NCBI GenBank assembly: GCA_018333535.1
Contig: JAGXTA010000174.1
Coordinates: 1 to 48,459, forward strand
Source: Deltaproteobacteria bacterium
GTDB lineage: Bacteria > Desulfobacterota > BSN033 > UBA1163
Direction of reading: 5' to 3'
DNA length: 48,459 nt
Positions 15,072-23,461 of the stretch are shown piece by piece (the first letter of the stretch is position 1; every line of letters starts with the position of its first letter). The translations under genes and the position numbers were made by a program. The notes below the pieces were generated by a model. It did no database searches. It was not told the origin of the DNA and saw only the letters and a program-made list of their open reading frames with translations.

Positions 15072-16136
15072 TCAAACAGTTATAGACAATACCTCTCTTG
15101 TTGCTTTAAAAACATCGTCGACTGTGATTTCCTCCAGGCACTTGAGTCTCTTGCAGGAGCGATCCCTGCAAGGATTACATCCCACATTCTTGATGACCTT
15201 TTTATGGGGTCCAAAAGGCTCGTTCAACACCGGATCTGTCGGGCCATAAATGACCACTACGGGAATCCCCATCAAGGAGGCAATATGCATTGGACCCGTA
15301 TCTCCTCCAATATAGAGATCGCAGTGCATGTATACCTCGCCTAATTGGGTGAGGGAGATGGTATGGGGGCCGAGAATGGAAGATTCTTTCATCCTCCTCT
15401 GAATCATCTTTACCCATTCCAGTTCACCCGGACCCCATGTGAAGAGCACCGTCGCATCCATCTCCCGGACCAGTCGATCTGCCAGCCGGGCGTATTGGTC
15501 GGGTAGCCACCTTTTATATGTAGTCTTCGGGCTGGTTCCGGGATGGATCGCAATGGAAGGGCTCTTAAGCGGAGGGAAGAGTTGATTAAAAAAAGAATTC
15601 ACATATCCCCTGTCCTCAGCCGGGATAAAGAGTGGATAGTCCTCAGACTGAACCTCTAAACCCATTCCTTTCAGGAGATTAAAATTTTTTTCAAACCGAC
15701 TAATCCTTTCTTTCGGAAGATTCACTTTCCTATTCGAAAACAGGAAATTTCCTTCTTTGCTCGACCTTCGATCAAATCCGATCCGTTGAGGAGAGCCAGA
15801 GAGGAAGGAGAGGAGGCCACTCTTCAAAATGCCATGGAAATCAAGGACCAGATCAAATTTCTTCCTCCGGAGGGATTGAATAAATGTTCGAACTTCTCCG
15901 ATCGTTCTCCACCACCCTTTAGGGGACTGGATCCCCTCTGACCATCTCTGTCTTGGAAAAAGGATGACCTCATCAATTCCCGGCTGGCTCTCTACAAGGG
16001 CTTTTGAGGGCTCTTCAACAATCCAGGTGATTGAGGCAGATGGGAAGTTTTTCTTTATAGCCTTTACCGCAGGGAGTGTCCGTATTACATCCCCCACGGC
16101 GCTCAGCCTCAAAACTAAAATTTTCTTGTAATCCAT
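15072..16136 (-). CDS. waaC: LPS heptosyltransferase I-like (GT9)
   Basis: A GT9 protein of about 354 residues that would transfer the first heptose to Kdo2-lipid A. The N-terminus KKILVLRLSAVGDVIRTLPA is the WaaC-type signature (RLSAVGDV). The donor domain contains AIHPGTSPKTTYKRW, LYIGGDTGPMHIASLMGIPVVVIYGPTDP and CNPCRDRSCKRLKC. The ATG at 16134-16136 is chosen because the conserved domain begins at once; the frame stays open to a TTG at 16172. It is the first gene of the LPS cluster as read on the minus strand and lies next to the waaF-like gene. The symbol is by similarity; a WaaQ-type role is the main alternative. Confidence 0.85.
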   Translation of the reverse strand: MDYKKILVLRLSAVGDVIRTLPAVKAIKKNFPSASITWIVEEPSKALVESQPGIDEVILFPRQRWSEGIQSPKGWWRTIGEVRTFIQSLRRKKFDLVLDFHGILKSGLLSFLSGSPQRIGFDRRSSKEGNFLFSNRKVNLPKERISRFEKNFNLLKGMGLEVQSEDYPLFIPAEDRGYVNSFFNQLFPPLKSPSIAIHPGTSPKTTYKRWLPDQYARLADRLVREMDATVLFTWGPGELEWVKMIQRRMKESSILGPHTISLTQLGEVYMHCDLYIGGDTGPMHIASLMGIPVVVIYGPTDPVLNEPFGPHKKVIKNVGCNPCRDRSCKRLKCLEEITVDDVFKATREVLSITV

Positions 16137-16196
16137 CAGGGAAACATTATCCCATCCACACCAAATTTTCAAGAAAACATGAGACGGACCTGTGTT

Positions 16197-16604
16197 TTAG
16201 ATTGAACCGGCAAGGCAATTTAGATACTTCTCGGGAAGGCTTTTTGTTTTTCCGTTGGAATCGGTGCAGATATGCTGGGTCTCCCCATCGGCGATCACTT
16301 CCTCACGGTCTTCACGGAGGACCTGATAACCGAAAGTGATCATCCGTTTATTCAGGTGCTTCAGCCGGGTCCGGATGACGATGAGCTCATCATACTTCGC
16401 AGAGCTCCGATACCTGCAATGGGCATCGGAGACAACAAGCCGATAGCCGACGGCTTCGAGGTCTGCATACCGGAATCCCTTTTTCCGGCAGAACTCCGCC
16501 CTGCCGACCTCAAACCAGACCAGGTAATTGGCATAATAGGCCACCCCCATCTGGTCCGTCTCCGCATATCTCACTCGAACCTCAATATCCACGACATCTT
16601 TCAT
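16197..16604 (-). CDS. YbgC/FadM-family acyl-CoA thioesterase
   Basis: A hot-dog fold thioesterase of about 135 residues that hydrolyses acyl-CoA thioesters. The catalytic segment is RYAETDQMGVAYYANYLVWFEVGR, with the Asp of the DxxGVxYxANY motif present; the later SDAHCRYRSSAKYDE strand is typical. Length is normal. ATG at 16602-16604 is preferred, with GGAGG about 11 nt upstream; a TTG three codons earlier is too close to that site. In proteobacteria YbgC is linked to tol-pal, which is not present here; salvage of acyl-CoA is as likely. Confidence 0.85.
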   Translation of the reverse strand: MKDVVDIEVRVRYAETDQMGVAYYANYLVWFEVGRAEFCRKKGFRYADLEAVGYRLVVSDAHCRYRSSAKYDELIVIRTRLKHLNKRMITFGYQVLREDREEVIADGETQHICTDSNGKTKSLPEKYLNCLAGSI

Positions 16605-16619
16605 ACAGAACAACTCCTC

Positions 16620-16756
16620 CCTTCTTTTATCTGTATAGCTTACTGCCTTCTGTCTAATGCCTTCAACTTATTTCGTGTCCGCATCCGTTTGCCGTGACCG
16701 TTTGTTACTTCTTTTTCGTCTCCCTATCTCCCCATCCCCCCATCTCCCCATACTTC
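16620..16756. repeat. Mixed word arrays in a gene-free gap
   Basis: Several short reiterations follow each other: ACTGCCTTCTGTCTAATGCCTTC, then CGTGTCCGCATCCGTTTGCCG with GACCGTTTG, then CTCCCTATCTCCCCATCCCC with CATCTCCCCATAC. The last word recurs at 25020-25055. No gene or obvious promoter is seen. Confidence 0.45.
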
Positions 16757-17626
16757 CTATAGGGCTCTTAAATATTCCGGTCTCAATAACGCTGGATCTT
16801 TCCTCTTGAGGACTTCCCGAATTCGGCGTAAGGCTTCCTCTTTCTCTTCAGGAAGCTGGATGCGGAGCGGAAGGTAGTTGGAGGCGTGGTTGGATGCGAA
16901 AAAACAGTGGGTCATATGGCTATTCTCTATCATCGTCTCCAGTTCCTGTATCAGTCTAAAGGGCGTAGGTAGGATCAATTCCCCCGTCTCGATCTCGTGA
17001 GCAATCGGAGTCCCGGGAACAATCATTAGTGAAAGCGCTCCTACATAGTCCGGATCCATTTCCGAAAGGACCTTTCCCGTCTCCTGCGCATGGGTCTGGC
17101 TGCCCTCCACACCGCCGAGGCCTAAAATCACAGTCACGGAGAGAAGGATCCCGGACTCCTTCACTCTCCGTGTCGCATGGATCATCTGACCCACAGTGGC
17201 ATTCTTTTTAATCCGCTTCAATACTTCGGGATCTCCGGATTCCAACCCAAGATAGATGATTCCTAAACCTGATTCTTTGAGGGTTTTTAATTCCTCTACG
17301 CTCTTCCGAAGAATATCTTTTGCATTGGCGTAGATTCCTACTCTTTCAAGCCCTCTCAACACTGTTTTAAGATAGGATAGAATCCGGATGAGCTCTTTCT
17401 GAGGAAGGATCAGCGCATCTCCGTCCGCCAGGAAGACTCTTCGAATTGGATAATCGCCCGCCTCATCGATATCCTCTTTGATCTCCTCAAAACGCTTAAC
17501 CCGGAAGGTCTTTTCACGATAGGCCCCGCAGAAGGTGCACCGGTTATAAGAACAGCCCACGGTCACCTGTAGGATCAGGCTTTCCGCTTCGCTGGGTGGC
17601 CGAAAGATCATCCCTTCATATTTCAC
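16757..17626 (-). CDS. Radical SAM protein
   Basis: A 289-residue radical SAM enzyme that should bind a [4Fe-4S] cluster and S-adenosylmethionine. The cluster motif is GCSYNRCTFCGAY near residues 24-36, so spacing is CX4CX2C rather than the canonical CX3CX2C; the same spacing is, to my knowledge, usual in this subfamily beginning RPPSEA. RVFLADGDAL and LGLESGDPEVL match the SAM-binding glycine-rich and substrate strands. No additional iron-sulfur or B12 domain is seen. The GTG start (17624-17626) follows AGAGG by 8 nt. Substrate unknown; distant similarity to coproporphyrinogen-type enzymes does not define function. Confidence 0.85.
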   Translation of the reverse strand: MKYEGMIFRPPSEAESLILQVTVGCSYNRCTFCGAYREKTFRVKRFEEIKEDIDEAGDYPIRRVFLADGDALILPQKELIRILSYLKTVLRGLERVGIYANAKDILRKSVEELKTLKESGLGIIYLGLESGDPEVLKRIKKNATVGQMIHATRRVKESGILLSVTVILGLGGVEGSQTHAQETGKVLSEMDPDYVGALSLMIVPGTPIAHEIETGELILPTPFRLIQELETMIENSHMTHCFFASNHASNYLPLRIQLPEEKEEALRRIREVLKRKDPALLRPEYLRAL

Positions 17627-17634
17627 TTGGAATA

Positions 17635-17895
17635 CCTCTGGTATTCACGAATGACTCGAATGAGAGCGAATATGACGAATAGAACAGTCCTTTGTCATTG
17701 AGAAAGATAATCTTTCATGACGGAAGCATAACCTCCCGTTCAAACGGGACAGCCTCGAACAACGAAAATCCCCCTCAATCCCTTTTACAAAGGGGGATAA
17801 TTACACCTCCCTTTGGCAAAGAGAGGTTGGGAGGGATTTAAAGAAGTTATTTTCTGAGCAATATTCGGTTAATTCGTTATCATTCGTCTTATTCG
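17635..17895. repeat. Composite: ACGAAT word arms around REP-B core
   Basis: The left arm (17643-17688) reads ATTCACGAATGACTCGAATG then GAGCGAATATGACGAATAG. The right arm (17855-17898) reads AATATTCGGTTAATTCG then TATCATTCGTCTTATTCG, inverted relative to the left. Between them are the CTCCCGTTCAAACGGGA hairpin and a REP-B core (AATCCCCCTCAATCCC...GGGAGGGATTT). The right arm also supplies the stop codon and last residues of the FtsB-like gene. It resembles the arms of the GxxExxY locus but holds no gene. Confidence 0.65.
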
Positions 17896-18194
17896 TTTTT
17901 ATCCTTAGGAAGATCGAATTGATAAATGATCTCTCCCTCTTTGACCATTCCCAGCTCTTTTCGGGCAATCTCTTCAATGTAGCGTTTCTCATGTTGAAGT
18001 CGCCTCACCTCTTCCTTCAGCCTTTGGTTTTCTTCCTCCATTTTTATATTCATCTCTTTAATCCTCGCTAATTCTCTCTGCAACCGGAGGAGGTGAAGGA
18101 TTCCTTTATCTCCGAAGAAGGTAAAGAACCCGAAAATGAGGAGTAAGCAGAGGAGCAAAAGAAAGAGATGCTTCTTGCGTAGGTTGATGGCCAT
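17889..18194 (-). CDS. ftsB: Septum formation initiator (FtsB/DivIC family)
   Basis: A 101-residue bitopic membrane protein. One transmembrane helix (about residues 8-27, HLFLLLLCLLLIFGFFTFF) is followed by a coiled coil rich in Glu, Arg and Leu (LQRELARIKEMNIKMEEENQ...) and the conserved terminal segment EIARKELGMVKEGEIIYQF, typical of FtsB/DivIC. FtsB joins FtsL and FtsQ in the divisome. It starts 5 nt after the TonB-like gene stop, so the two are probably co-transcribed. The stop codon is formed by the ACGAAT word array. The symbol is by family; a DivIC role cannot be separated. Confidence 0.85.
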   Translation of the reverse strand: MAINLRKKHLFLLLLCLLLIFGFFTFFGDKGILHLLRLQRELARIKEMNIKMEEENQRLKEEVRRLQHEKRYIEEIARKELGMVKEGEIIYQFDLPKDKNE

Positions 18195-18199
18195 GGGTT

Positions 18200-19018
18200 T
18201 TATTGGAGTTTAAATTTAATGGGAATCGTCCCCCATTGTTCTGATTGGGCTTGATCTATTGGAAGAGGAGCAAATCGCCACTGCTTCAGGTAATGGCTCG
18301 CAATCCTTTCCAGTTCCGCCTCCCCTTTAAGAGCAGGGATGACCCGGTCCACCATTCCGTTCGGTAAAACCCAGATGGTCATCTCGATTTCCGCTTCCAC
18401 CTTCACTTTTACCTGGGGAGGCGGCGGCCTTTCTAAAATTTTTCGTGCCACCAGGGGTCCCTTGATCCCCAGTTGAAGGTTCTCATTCAGAACTTTCTCT
18501 GGCAAGGGCTTTTCTTTTGCAACAAGTAACCTCTCGATAATCTTCTCAGCGCCCCTGTCTTTCATTTTCTCTATTTTAGAAGCCTCTTTTATCGATGGGA
18601 CAGGAGGTTCCGGAACCAACTGGTCCTCTTTCTTTCTTAAATATTCTTTTAATTCTCTTTCCAGTTCCTTAAACTCCGGGGAACCCCTGAGAGCCTTCAT
18701 CCTCTCTTCATCTGTGGCAGCGTCTATCTTCTTCGGTCTGGGATATTCAGGGGCAAGAGACCTCCAGTCCTGTTGCGCGCTGGCTTCCTCCATCTTCTTC
18801 AAAATCACTTCCTCCCGGATTCTCTTCTCTTCCGGCGGGACTTCGTTCCTCTTTTTCAATCCCAGAATCCTTCCGGCCTCTTTGGTCAGGATTCGCCATC
18901 CCTGTTCGAAAGGCAACTGCATGGAAGGGATGAAAAGGAATGCCCATACTAAAAAACCCACTGCAATGATCAGAAGCCCAACCAGAAAGGTGAGCCGTTT
19001 TCTTTCAACCCGCTTCAT
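18200..19018 (-). CDS. TonB-family protein (N-terminal anchor, TonB C-terminal domain)
   Basis: A 272-residue protein with one N-terminal membrane helix (about residues 10-32), a long charged, proline-poor linker (residues 50-190, many Glu/Lys/Arg) and a C-terminal TonB-like fold (VEAEIEMTIWVLPNGMVDRVIPALKG...LKQWRFAPLP). The last portion WRFAPLP is the usual TonB_C hallmark. Such proteins span the periplasm, but the linker lacks the Pro-Lys repeats of classic TonB, and no ExbBD genes are nearby, so energy transduction is uncertain; a periplasmic structural role is an alternative. GGAG precedes the ATG. FtsB-like follows immediately. Confidence 0.75.
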   Translation of the reverse strand: MKRVERKRLTFLVGLLIIAVGFLVWAFLFIPSMQLPFEQGWRILTKEAGRILGLKKRNEVPPEEKRIREEVILKKMEEASAQQDWRSLAPEYPRPKKIDAATDEERMKALRGSPEFKELERELKEYLRKKEDQLVPEPPVPSIKEASKIEKMKDRGAEKIIERLLVAKEKPLPEKVLNENLQLGIKGPLVARKILERPPPPQVKVKVEAEIEMTIWVLPNGMVDRVIPALKGEAELERIASHYLKQWRFAPLPIDQAQSEQWGTIPIKFKLQ

Positions 19019-19154
19019 GTAACTCCACAGTTATAAGCGTCTCAAATTTTTGCCCAGGGGGCGGACAAGTCACCCGCAGTGTTTCAGCGGCGGAAACCTT
19101 TATTCAAGAGCTACCGATGATCCAACATCAACCAGACCAATCAAACCACTAAGC

Positions 19155-19271
19155 CTAATTTGCCGCACCTGTCAAATAACCCGCCTTCTGAAACGCGAGG
19201 AAGGAGCAGGCCGGCCCCTGGGCTATTGTAGCAACTGTAGCCATGGGGGCTCGTTTCATCTCTTTTTTCAT
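19155..19271 (-). CDS. Possible 38-residue ORF coupled to the TPR gene
   Basis: The ATG (19269-19271) overlaps the TGA of the upstream TPR gene as ATGA, the common signature of translational coupling, and AAGGAA lies about 10 nt upstream. The product begins MKKEMKRAPMATVATIA, has an alanine-rich middle with one cysteine and no membrane helix, and I do not recognise it. The frame may be chance; the overlap is the only support. Confidence 0.25.
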   Translation of the reverse strand: MKKEMKRAPMATVATIAQGPACSFLAFQKAGYLTGAAN

Positions 19272-22200
19272 TGACGGGTTGTTCCTTCGCGAATCTGATC
19301 GAGCATCCTCCTGGCCAGCCGGCGTTTCTCTTCCCGGCTCGTCATCCCAAGGAGTTTCTGATAGACCTGCCTCGCCTCCTCCCATCTTTTCTCCTCCATA
19401 TAAATCGCTCCCAATTTCAGAAGAGCTTCCTCCACCAGCTCCGGAAGATGAGGGTAGAGGTAGAGGATCTTTGAAAATTGGAGGATGGCTGCTTCCCTGT
19501 TTCCTGCCTCTGCATAAGCCTCTCCCAACTTGAACTGGGCCTGGCTGCCGATTCTTTCTTCGGGGCTTCGCAGGGCGGTCGAAAGTGAAGCAATGGCATC
19601 CGGAAATCTCTTAAGGGTGAGATGGATAAGTCCCGCTCTCAAATAGGCTTCAAACCGGGCCTCATCGTGAGGAAATTTTTCGATAAATTCCTTTAAAATC
19701 TTTTCCGCTTCGTCAACCTTTCCCAGATTCCGATAGGCCTCCTCCATCCCCATGGCGCTTCTCTTCGCTGGCGGCATTTGAGGATGGTTCTTCATCACCC
19801 ATTCAAATCGTTCCAGCGCTTTTGGGTAGGCCTTAAGAAGAAGATGGAGTTCTCCCGCTTCGAGATGGGCCTCGATGAGGAGATGGCTTTTCGGATGGTT
19901 CTTAATAAATTTCTCCATCTCGTCCGAAGCCTCCATCCATCGTCTCTCTGACTTCAACAGGAGGGCGAGGCGAAATTGCGCCTCCCCTGCCCATTCGCTC
20001 TGAGGGTAGAGGCGAACCGCTTCCTGGTAGGTTTTCAAAGCCCTCTCCGTCATCCGGGATTGCTGGTAATAGTCTCCCAATTGCATCAGCGCCTGACCTG
20101 CCAGGGGATGCTGGGGATACCGCTTCAGGAAAGCCTCCGCCCGGGCGGTGAAGGATTCATATCTTTTCTCCTGAAAAAGGGAGAGGAGGATTCCATAATC
20201 AGCCTCCGGTACCTCCTTTGATTTGCCATGCTCCCTGATCAGCTGTTGATAGGCTTGAATGGCATTCCCATACTGCCTGAGATTATAAAAACCATCGCCT
20301 ATTTTTAACAGCGATGAGATGACAAAGGGGCTTTCCGGGTATTGTCGGCTGAGCCACTGGAACTCTTCAATGGCCTTTTGGAAATCCTTTTTCCGGAAGT
20401 GGGACCAACCCGTCCAGTATTGCGCTTCGTCACGATAGGGACCCGAGGGAAAAGCTTCCTTCAACATTTGAAAATGATTCAATGCCTCATCGAACCGTTC
20501 CTCTCTGTAAGCGATCCATCCTAACAGATAATACCCCTTCTCCTTTCCCTCGTCTTCAGGCGAGTTGATCAGGCTCATCAGATGGGCTTTTGCCTGATCA
20601 TTATTGTTCTGGTTTAAGTAACACTGGCCGATCAAAAGGGCAATGGGAGGAGTGGATCGATATTGGGGGAATTCGGCCGCAATTTTGAGAAAGTAGTGAT
20701 TGGCCTCCTTCCACTCCTTTCTCTGGAAGTGGTACCACCCCAGATTGGTCAAACCACGTGGGTAAAGGACAGGATCTCCTTTGAGTTGATCCACATATCT
20801 GACGCCATGGCGGTAATCCTCCTTCAGCAGATGGCTCTCGGCCAGCCAGTACAAGACCTCGTTCTTCTCCGGGTGGTTGGGGAATTCCCTGAGAAGCCTT
20901 TCCCAGTATCCGATGGCTTCACTGTAACCCTTCAATAAGAAATGGCCATATCCCAGCCTCGAATAGACTCGTTCTTCAAAATCCGCTCTCCTCTTTGACC
21001 ACAACACCTGCCGATAGGCCCCGATGGCTCCGGCATAATCCTTCTGATTGAAAAAGGACTCCCCTAACATAAAGTAGACCCACTCCTGAAGGTCGTTCTC
21101 GGGAAATGTCCTCAGGAACTGCTGGAAGGTGGAAACCGCGTAGAGATATTCTTTCTTCTTAAAGTAATATCGCCCGATATCAAAGAGGCTTTGCTCGGTC
21201 CAGGGCGGAGGAAGAAACTGGGAGAGGAATCTCTGATAGTATTGAATCGCCTTCTCGATCTCACTATTCCCCAGGTAACTCCTCAAAATTCCCCAGAAGA
21301 TGGGATCGGATAGTTTTGTACGGGGGAAGTCCAAAAGGATCTCTTCAAATGTCTTCCTTCCGCCAGTATAATCTCCAAGAAAGACCTGGCTCCATGCCAG
21401 GGCATACCGGCCGTTCTCCTCCAACGGATGCCGGGGATAGCGCCTTAAAAAGCTCCTGAAAAGAGTAACGGCTTCTTCATACTTTCGGAGCCTGAAGGTG
21501 TTGACGCCCAGCAGATACTCCGCCTCCGGTCGCCATATCCCTTCGGGATGTTTCTGGAGATGAGTTTCTATCTCCTTGATCGACTCTGCGTATCGCCCAA
21601 GGTGATAAAGACAGTACCCCGACCAGAAGAGAGAAGACTGGGCAATGGAGAGAGCGGGATTCTTTTCGTAAGCTGAACGGAAAAATCGAGTTCCCTCCTC
21701 GTAGGCTCCTTTCATCAGTTGAATCCACCCGCAGGCATAGAGGGCATAAGGGCCGAATTCGCTGTCAGGATATTCTTCGACCACCCTCTTGAATAAGGAG
21801 AAAGCCTCTTCTATCTTCTCCTGATGAAACTTTGCCTCTCCCATCCAGTAGATCGCAGAGCCTTTTAATGAACTCTCCGGATGTTCATCAACCAACCGTC
21901 GGAAAAGTTGTATGGCCTCCTCATAATTCCCCTGGAAATAGTGATGCCTTCCCCTTTCGTAAAAGGCCATCTCTCCGGTGGTCATCCTTCTCGTGAGCCT
22001 GCTGGTGTAAGCGCACCCGGGCTGAGTGCTGGACGGGCTCATCTTTTTCATCGGTCCGATCTGGTCTTCTTTCAGATCGAACGAACCTGCGGACGGCTCC
22101 TCTTTAATTCCCTGAGCCGAAATGATGGGAAGATAAACTTCTCTCTCCTCTGTCCATTTCGTCTCCTCTTTGCCTAAGAAAATAATTTCAGGCGTTCGCC

Positions 22201-22294
22201 CCCTGCCCGGATCCTGACCTTTGAGAATAGAGAAAGAGAAGGTGATGGAGAGGAGGAGAAAGAGGCTGAGAATCTTTGCTAACTTAATGAACAT
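19268..22294 (-). CDS. Large exported TPR protein (about 24 tetratricopeptide repeats)
   Basis: A 1008-residue protein with an N-terminal signal peptide (LAKILSLFLLLSITFSFSIL, cleavage near residue 25) and a short low-complexity region, then about 24 consecutive TPR units from residue 110 to the end, each near 34-37 residues with the W/Y-G-Y-A-P spacing (for example YYEEAIQLFRRL, YEEAVTLFRSFL, WEEARQVYQKLL). The repeats most resemble YbgF/BamD-type outer-membrane TPRs. No enzymatic domain is seen. It is probably a periplasmic scaffold. It precedes the TonB-like and FtsB-like genes, suggesting envelope organisation; partners are unknown. Confidence 0.85.
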   Translation of the reverse strand: MFIKLAKILSLFLLLSITFSFSILKGQDPGRGRTPEIIFLGKEETKWTEEREVYLPIISAQGIKEEPSAGSFDLKEDQIGPMKKMSPSSTQPGCAYTSRLTRRMTTGEMAFYERGRHHYFQGNYEEAIQLFRRLVDEHPESSLKGSAIYWMGEAKFHQEKIEEAFSLFKRVVEEYPDSEFGPYALYACGWIQLMKGAYEEGTRFFRSAYEKNPALSIAQSSLFWSGYCLYHLGRYAESIKEIETHLQKHPEGIWRPEAEYLLGVNTFRLRKYEEAVTLFRSFLRRYPRHPLEENGRYALAWSQVFLGDYTGGRKTFEEILLDFPRTKLSDPIFWGILRSYLGNSEIEKAIQYYQRFLSQFLPPPWTEQSLFDIGRYYFKKKEYLYAVSTFQQFLRTFPENDLQEWVYFMLGESFFNQKDYAGAIGAYRQVLWSKRRADFEERVYSRLGYGHFLLKGYSEAIGYWERLLREFPNHPEKNEVLYWLAESHLLKEDYRHGVRYVDQLKGDPVLYPRGLTNLGWYHFQRKEWKEANHYFLKIAAEFPQYRSTPPIALLIGQCYLNQNNNDQAKAHLMSLINSPEDEGKEKGYYLLGWIAYREERFDEALNHFQMLKEAFPSGPYRDEAQYWTGWSHFRKKDFQKAIEEFQWLSRQYPESPFVISSLLKIGDGFYNLRQYGNAIQAYQQLIREHGKSKEVPEADYGILLSLFQEKRYESFTARAEAFLKRYPQHPLAGQALMQLGDYYQQSRMTERALKTYQEAVRLYPQSEWAGEAQFRLALLLKSERRWMEASDEMEKFIKNHPKSHLLIEAHLEAGELHLLLKAYPKALERFEWVMKNHPQMPPAKRSAMGMEEAYRNLGKVDEAEKILKEFIEKFPHDEARFEAYLRAGLIHLTLKRFPDAIASLSTALRSPEERIGSQAQFKLGEAYAEAGNREAAILQFSKILYLYPHLPELVEEALLKLGAIYMEEKRWEEARQVYQKLLGMTSREEKRRLARRMLDQIREGTTRQ

Positions 22295-22320
22295 GGCACC
22301 ACTCTATTTTTTAACCTATC

Positions 22321-22475
22321 AGAAAGATTGAAGGATTGTCAAGAATTGACTCTTTCTGATTACACAGATTTTCAAAAAATGATTCCACAGATTTTTCTTA
22401 TTTATCAATGCATTCTTAATCTGTGTAATCGGGTCATAATCCGTGTAATCAGAGATTTCTGTGCTTTTCCAGAAA
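22321..22475. repeat. Inverted word array (word GATTACACAGATT)
   Basis: GATTACACAGATT (22358-22370) has an exact inverted copy AATCTGTGTAATC (22418-22430), with further degenerate copies GATTCCACAGATTTTTC (22381-22397), AATCCGTGTAATC (22438-22450) and GAGATTTCTGTG (22452-22463). The gene-free stretch 22295-22610 consists of this array plus the left part of the REP-A element; no promoter was recognised with confidence. Confidence 0.75.
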
Positions 22476-22544
22476 TCTCACAAGAATTGACAACACTTTT
22501 ATAACTATGATAACCTTTTTTTGATGAGAGCAAAAGTCTATTTC

Positions 22545-22690
22545 ATATTTGATAAAATCGTAAAAAGTCGTCATTCCCGTGAAAACGGGAATCCAGAGAA
22601 TTCTAACTACATGAAAATACTGGATTCCTGCTTGCGCAGGAATGACAGAAAATTGCCTTTTCAGACTTTTTACGAGACCATCATATTTAC
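22545..22690. repeat. REP-A element with terminal inverted arms (copy 1)
   Basis: The core holds two hairpins, CATTCCCGTGAAAACGGGAATC and GGATTCCTGCTTGCGCAGGAATG, split here only for description. The outer arms TCGTAAAAAGTC (22558-22569) and GACTTTTTACGA (22664-22675) are perfect complements, and pairing continues imperfectly outward. The right part encodes the N-terminus of the Pcm-like protein. Confidence 0.75.
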
Positions 22691-23402
22691 ATTGATATTG
22701 TTTTTCGCTTTTTCTGCCGGATGTGGTGGGGACAGGAGGAGTTCGAAGCCGGACTCCGGAAGGGATTTCAAAGTCATGCGTGAAAAGATGGTCGAAACAC
22801 AGATTAAAGGTCGTGGGGTGAAGAATGAAAGGGTGCTCTCTGCGATGCTTAAGGTAGAACGCCATCGCTTCGTCCCGAAACAATATGAATCCCAAGCCTA
22901 TGCGGATCAGCCCCTGCCCATCGGAGAGGGGCAGACGATCTCCCAGCCCTACATTGTGGCCTTGATGACGGAGTTGTTGGATCTAAAGGGAGAAGAGACG
23001 GTTTTAGAGGTTGGGACAGGATCAGGCTACCAGGCCGCCATTTTAGCGGAATTGGCCAAGGAGGTTTACACGATCGAGATTGTTGAACCCCTTGCTTCCT
23101 CTTCAAAGACTCTGCTCTTCGAATTGGGATATCGGAACATTCAGGTGAAGGCAGGGGATGGCTATTTGGGGTGGCCTGACGTTGCTCCATTTGATGCGAT
23201 CATCGTCACCTGTGCGCCTGACCACATCCCCAAACCTCTTCTAGAGCAGTTGAAGGAAGGTGGACGGCTGGTCGTCCCTGTGGGAACCCACTCTCAGGAA
23301 TTAAAAAGGATTGTCAAAAGATCCGGAAAGATCGAGACAACAGATGTCATCCCCGTCATCTTCGTCCCCATGACCGGCGATGGAGTGAAGCACAAAAAAT
23401 GA
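22611..23402 (+). CDS. pcm: Protein-L-isoaspartate O-methyltransferase with export signal
   Basis: Repairs isoaspartyl residues by SAM-dependent methylation. The catalytic domain is complete: MVETQIKGRGVKNERVL, then PYIVALMTELLDL, then motif I VLEVGTGSGYQAAILAEL, then GYLGWPDVAPFDAIIVT and PVGTHSQELKRI. Unusually it is preceded by a hydrophobic segment and cysteine (IIFTLILFFAFSAGCGG), which looks like a lipoprotein or secretory signal, so the enzyme would act outside the cytoplasm. The ATG chosen (22611) lies inside a REP-A element, which encodes the first ~20 residues; the frame also extends to an ATG at 22521. The ancestral start is unclear. It converges with rarA. Confidence 0.85.
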   Translation: MKILDSCLRRNDRKLPFQTFYETIIFTLILFFAFSAGCGGDRRSSKPDSGRDFKVMREKMVETQIKGRGVKNERVLSAMLKVERHRFVPKQYESQAYADQPLPIGEGQTISQPYIVALMTELLDLKGEETVLEVGTGSGYQAAILAELAKEVYTIEIVEPLASSSKTLLFELGYRNIQVKAGDGYLGWPDVAPFDAIIVTCAPDHIPKPLLEQLKEGGRLVVPVGTHSQELKRIVKRSGKIETTDVIPVIFVPMTGDGVKHKK

Positions 23403-23461
23403 TGGGGTGATGAGGAGTATGGGGTATGGGGTGAATGAAAAAGCTAGGATGACTCCATACC
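23403..23461. repeat. Small inverted word array between convergent genes
   Basis: GGGTGATGAGGAGTATGGGG and TATGGGGTGAATG are mirrored on the right by ACTCCATACCCTAAGG. The element could serve as a bidirectional stop between pcm and rarA, but no U-tract is present. Confidence 0.45.

Noticed and set aside
19019-19154. Structured leader or riboswitch between the TonB-like and TPR genes
   Set aside because: Small hairpins are visible (GTTTC...GAAAC) but no known riboswitch core could be matched.
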